From NCBI GenBank assembly GCA_003153935.1, contig PMCA01000035.1:1-35026 (forward strand): 35,026 nt of DNA, given 5' to 3'. Each line of letters begins with the position of its first letter. The stretch's first letter is position 1. The notes under the pieces are model-generated. The model ran no database searches. It saw only the letters and a list, made by a program, of their open reading frames with translations, and was not told the origin of the DNA. Below are positions 32,188 through 35,026 of this stretch, one piece after another. The translations under genes were made by a program, and so were the position numbers. Source of the DNA: Elusimicrobiota bacterium (GTDB lineage: Bacteria; CAYTYR01; UBA6262).

Positions 32188-33136
32188 TTTTCAGGCTCTT
32201 TCGCATGTATTCGATCTGGCTTAAAAGGCCTTGCTCGAAATTCATCTTCGGGTCATATCCGAGCTGTTTACGCGCGTTACCGATATTAGCCAAAGTATTA
32301 ATCACATCCCCCTTGGCTCTCTCCGTATATCTTACCGCCAAACCTTTACCCGATATTTTTTCTATTTTACTCAGCACCTCATTTACGGTCAAATTACTGC
32401 CGCTGCCAATATTAAAGCATTCCCCGGGTCGGAAGTTATTCAGGGCCAGGATATTGGCTTCCACAATATCAGTGACATACGTAAAATCCCTCTTCTGGCT
32501 GCCGTCACCATAGATCTCAATCTCTTCATTCTTCAAAGCCGCTTTAATGAATTTGAATAATCCCATGTCCGGACGCTGTCTCGGTCCAAAGACGGTAAAA
32601 TAGCGCAAACCGAGCGCCTGCACGCCGTAATTCTTCCAGTATACCTGGACTAATTTCTCGGCGGCCAGTTTGGTAACCCCATAAGGGGAAACAGGGTTTA
32701 AAACCGCTTTCTCCACCAGTTCATCCTGGGTGGAATCGCCGTAAACGGAACTGGAGGAGGCGAAGATCATTTTCTTATCCTTCTGTCCTCTGAGCGCTTC
32801 CAGAAGCTTCTGCGTGGCCATGATATTGTCATTTACATAAATGCCAAATTCCTGTCCCCAACTATTCCTGACCCCGGCCTGGGCGGCTTCATGAAAAACG
32901 TGATATACCCTCTTAACTATAGATCCCAGGTCCAGTTCATTCAGGTCCGCTTCAATAAATTCAAAATTATCATGCTTCAGCGAGTTCAGGTTCTGTTTCT
33001 TGATCGCGACGTCATAATAATCCCTGAGGGCATCCACGCCAATGACCGCATACCCGTCAGCCAGAAGCTTTTCCGTTAAGTGTGAACCGATGAATCCCGC
33101 GCAGCCCGTTACCAGGCAGGTTTTCTCTTTTAACAT
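32180..33136 (-). CDS. NAD-dependent nucleotide-sugar epimerase/dehydratase
   Basis: An extended short-chain dehydrogenase of 318 residues. It has the NAD-binding TGCAGFIGSHL (10-20), SSSSVYG (about 127-133), the catalytic YxxxK in SPYGVTKLAAEK (about 150-161) and LRYFTVFGPRQRPDMGLFKFI. The last block resembles UDP-glucose, UDP-GlcNAc and UDP-glucuronate 4-epimerases, so a C4 epimerase producing a galacto-configured sugar nucleotide is the best guess. The neighbouring UGM-like protein would be consistent with a galactose-type product. The substrate cannot be fixed from sequence. It overlaps both neighbours by a few bases. Confidence 0.93.
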   Translation of the reverse strand: MLKEKTCLVTGCAGFIGSHLTEKLLADGYAVIGVDALRDYYDVAIKKQNLNSLKHDNFEFIEADLNELDLGSIVKRVYHVFHEAAQAGVRNSWGQEFGIYVNDNIMATQKLLEALRGQKDKKMIFASSSSVYGDSTQDELVEKAVLNPVSPYGVTKLAAEKLVQVYWKNYGVQALGLRYFTVFGPRQRPDMGLFKFIKAALKNEEIEIYGDGSQKRDFTYVTDIVEANILALNNFRPGECFNIGSGSNLTVNEVLSKIEKISGKGLAVRYTERAKGDVINTLANIGNARKQLGYDPKMNFEQGLLSQIEYMRKSLKIG

Positions 33137-34440
33137 AAGTCCTCTTTTATGCTCGTGGCAGTACGCTCGCCCCAGTTCAGGGCGTCCTGCATCGCTGAAT
33201 ATTCCCAGGCGCCATAACGGCCGATGGAATGAATACCCCTGGTTCGCAAGTAATCATTTATAACTTTAAGACTCGACTCCCGCTTCTGGTCGTAAATGCA
33301 ATAGGCCGGTTCGATCACAAAATTCCTGACGGTGATTATCTTTGAGTCGCGTTCCAGTAAGCCAATCTGGCGCATCAGGGCCACGGTTTGCTTCACCTGG
33401 CGTTCAATGTCTCCTGTGTTACCGTCCCACTGTCCCGGCCGGCCGGCAATCTCCACATAGAGAGAGCTGGTATTCCGCGGATGGTTATAGGCGGAAAAAT
33501 TACTGCAGAAACCTATCCGGTAGAATGGATATTTCTTTTCTGGGAAATATATCCAGTGCTTGTCGTTTTTAAGAGTTGGACTTACTCCCAGGTTTATATT
33601 CAAAATCGAGTTATATCTTAAATGTCCCGCCGCTTTCCTTACCGCGGCAGGCAAGTCTTCTATCATATTCAGCAGCTCTTTTAGGCTCATAGTGCTGACG
33701 AGTCGCTGATAATGATCAACCCGGCCAGAGCTGAAAAGAACCGCTTTATCCCTGGCATTGATCTTCAGGGCGCTCTCCGCCAAGTTCACGTGGCCGGTCC
33801 TGGCTGCCAGTGCATCAGATAAACTCTGGATCCCTTTATATTTAGGATACCAGAATGTGGCGTTATAACCAAATTTTTTGGTCTGGTCGGACAAAGCCCC
33901 GGTTATAACTTCCTCGACTGTGGTCCGGGGTACATACTTCCCCACCCAGCCGCTAGATAAATACTTCACTGGCAGGGTCCACAACTTCTCATTATAACCA
34001 AAGAAGAAATGCCGGCCAAAGCCGGAACCAAAATTAGCTATAACCCAGTCATAAAAATTGCCGGATTGTTTCCGCGGCTTTAACCTTGCCTGTAAAAAAC
34101 CAAGCACGCATTCCTTAACCACTTTAGACGGCAATCCATAGGTATTGGCCTGGAACGGATAACGGGTAAAAGTCTGGTGTGAATAGATACAGCTATTACG
34201 GTTAAGATGATTCAGGTTTTTCCCCAGCAGGGATCTTACCAGAGCGGCAGACGGGTCCTGGCGCAGGTGCAATAAATGACCGGTATAATCAAAATAGAAC
34301 CCGTCCTGGCTGACGCTGCGGCACAAGCCACCGACTGTTTTTTCCTTCTCATACAGGCCGTAGCCGATCTTTTGACCCAGATGCAGGGCGCAACTCAATC
34401 CGGAAAGCCCCGCTCCTAAAATAACTACGGGCTTACTCAT
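33130..34440 (-). CDS. FAD-dependent oxidoreductase, UDP-galactopyranose mutase/amine oxidase-like
   Basis: A 436-residue flavoprotein starting VVILGAGLSGLSCALHL (dinucleotide-binding GxGxxG at 8-13), followed by YEKEKTVGGLCRSVSQDGFYFDYTGHLLHL, the block common to UDP-galactopyranose mutases and protoporphyrinogen-oxidase-like proteins. It ends with GIHSIGRYGAWEYSAMQDALNWGERTA, the typical second FAD-binding region. Position in a glycan operon suggests it modifies a sugar nucleotide, for example ring contraction, but it is longer than classical bacterial Glf (about 370-390 residues) and may have another reaction. It overlaps the transferase upstream by eight bases and the epimerase downstream by seven. 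Confidence 0.88.
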   Translation of the reverse strand: MSKPVVILGAGLSGLSCALHLGQKIGYGLYEKEKTVGGLCRSVSQDGFYFDYTGHLLHLRQDPSAALVRSLLGKNLNHLNRNSCIYSHQTFTRYPFQANTYGLPSKVVKECVLGFLQARLKPRKQSGNFYDWVIANFGSGFGRHFFFGYNEKLWTLPVKYLSSGWVGKYVPRTTVEEVITGALSDQTKKFGYNATFWYPKYKGIQSLSDALAARTGHVNLAESALKINARDKAVLFSSGRVDHYQRLVSTMSLKELLNMIEDLPAAVRKAAGHLRYNSILNINLGVSPTLKNDKHWIYFPEKKYPFYRIGFCSNFSAYNHPRNTSSLYVEIAGRPGQWDGNTGDIERQVKQTVALMRQIGLLERDSKIITVRNFVIEPAYCIYDQKRESSLKVINDYLRTRGIHSIGRYGAWEYSAMQDALNWGERTATSIKEDLC

Positions 34441-35026
34441 GATGTTTGGCCTTGTCCATATTCACCTTGCTTAAATTGTATCCCATGCCGAGGGAAAAAA
34501 TGGCGACCAGGATATAAATCGTCAACGCCCAGCTAAAGGTGGCTTTGGTGATCAGGAATGCCGCCGAGCATAGACATATAGATACCATGTAGGTTAACCA
34601 GGTTACCTTACGGCGGCTGAAGCCGAACTTTTCCAGTCTTAGCGCGAAATGGTCGGGACTGCCCCGGAATATGGATTTGCCCTGCTTAAAACGCAGGATC
34701 ATGACCAGGAAAGTATCATAGATTGGGATACCCAGTATTAATATGGGCGCATAGAGAGCGATATTATTAACGTTGCTGTAACTGGTCCCGATGCTTAAGG
34801 TCGCCAGGATAAACCCCAATACCAGGCTGCCGCTGTCCCCCATGAATATCCTGGCGGGAGGGAAATTATACTTCAAGAACCCTAACGTGGCCCCGGCTAG
34901 TGCGGCCGCGGTATAATTGACATACATCTGTTCGGTCGGCGGGTTGATAAAAAGAAAAGCCAGCGCGGCGATCACCGCCACTCCGCCGGATAAACCGTCC
35001 ATGATGTCTATCAGGTTCAGCGCGGG
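34433..35026 (-). CDS. WecA/MraY-type polyprenyl-phosphate sugar-1-phosphate transferase (5' end outside window)
   Basis: The C-terminal part of a membrane enzyme that attaches a sugar phosphate to undecaprenyl phosphate to begin glycan assembly. The open frame has no start here; it runs past the window edge, and its visible first codons read PALNLIDIMDGLSGG, the family's N-x-x-D/DG motif. PARIFMGDSGSLVLG gives the catalytic MGDSG aspartate, and SPDHFALRLEKFGFSRRK matches the cytoplasmic loop that binds the nucleotide. About five to six membrane segments are visible. WecA/TagO is more likely than MraY because other glycan genes follow and no peptidoglycan genes are present. It is the first gene in the visible polysaccharide operon. 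Confidence 0.92.
   Translation of the reverse strand, partial: PALNLIDIMDGLSGGVAVIAALAFLFINPPTEQMYVNYTAAALAGATLGFLKYNFPPARIFMGDSGSLVLGFILATLSIGTSYSNVNNIALYAPILILGIPIYDTFLVMILRFKQGKSIFRGSPDHFALRLEKFGFSRRKVTWLTYMVSICLCSAAFLITKATFSWALTIYILVAIFSLGMGYNLSKVNMDKAKHHE

Noticed and set aside
1-35026. CRISPR arrays, tRNA or rRNA genes, transposases, toxin-antitoxin or defence genes.
   Set aside because: Both strands were read for repeat arrays, cloverleaf signatures and such proteins. None was seen, and nearly all bases belong to recognised housekeeping, metabolic or glycan genes.

Overview
The window is a densely coded bacterial chromosome segment. All 34 genes I can support lie on the minus strand, so the biological reading order runs from position 35026 down to 1. 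The longest stretch without a gene is about 250 bases (1734-1986), and it is filled by an FMN riboswitch, a terminator and a promoter. I see no rRNA, tRNA, CRISPR array, insertion sequence, phage gene or broken gene.

Reading 35026 to 1 there are four blocks. (1) 35026-29370 is a surface-polysaccharide operon: the end of a WecA/MraY-type sugar-phosphate transferase, a UDP-galactopyranose-mutase-like flavoprotein, a nucleotide-sugar epimerase, a GT4 glycosyltransferase and an O-antigen ligase/polymerase with a TPR tail. (2) 29373-18965 is a central-carbon and redox operon with its own promoter: aconitase-type dehydratase large and small subunits, a response regulator with a degenerate GGDEF domain, isocitrate dehydrogenase, malic enzyme, two-subunit class I fumarase, nucleoside diphosphate kinase, acetate kinase and both subunits of the NfnAB transhydrogenase. 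(3) 18948-1987 starts at a near-consensus sigma-70 promoter and contains rpmF-plsX-fabH-fabD-fabG-acpP-fabF-rnc, then acyl-CoA dehydrogenase, an HD-GYP protein, etfB, a ferredoxin-fused etfA, smc, a TagA/WecG glycosyltransferase, a metallophosphoesterase and a Ser/Thr kinase. (4) 1979-1 is the riboflavin operon (ribD, ribE) behind an FMN riboswitch whose terminator and antiterminator can be read from the sequence.

The genes fit an anaerobic or fermentative life. Acetate kinase makes ATP. NfnAB couples ferredoxin, NADH and NADPH. Malic enzyme, fumarase and isocitrate dehydrogenase form part of a TCA pathway. The acyl-CoA dehydrogenase/ETF set is of a kind found in electron-bifurcating complexes. 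These enzymes depend on flavin, and the riboflavin operon lies directly downstream. Two genes point to cyclic-di-GMP signalling: an HD-GYP protein inside the lipid operon and a GGDDF protein inside the carbon operon.

Organism: base composition is roughly balanced, TTG and GTG starts with good Shine-Dalgarno sites are common, and the rpmF-plsX-fab-acpP-rnc-smc order resembles Gram-positive genomes. The O-antigen-ligase-type gene and UGM-like protein suggest a complex envelope. I think an uncultivated lineage such as Margulisbacteria/Saganbacteria or Omnitrophota is possible, but I cannot place it from sequence alone.

I found no self-evident new defence or mobile system. The strongest leads are the regulatory architecture (riboswitch switch, three promoters, intercistronic hairpins), the insertion of an acyl-CoA dehydrogenase/HD-GYP/ETF module into the fab-rnc-smc operon, the c-di-GMP-like regulator inside the aconitase-IDH operon, and unusual specificity residues in the aconitase-like and IDH proteins.
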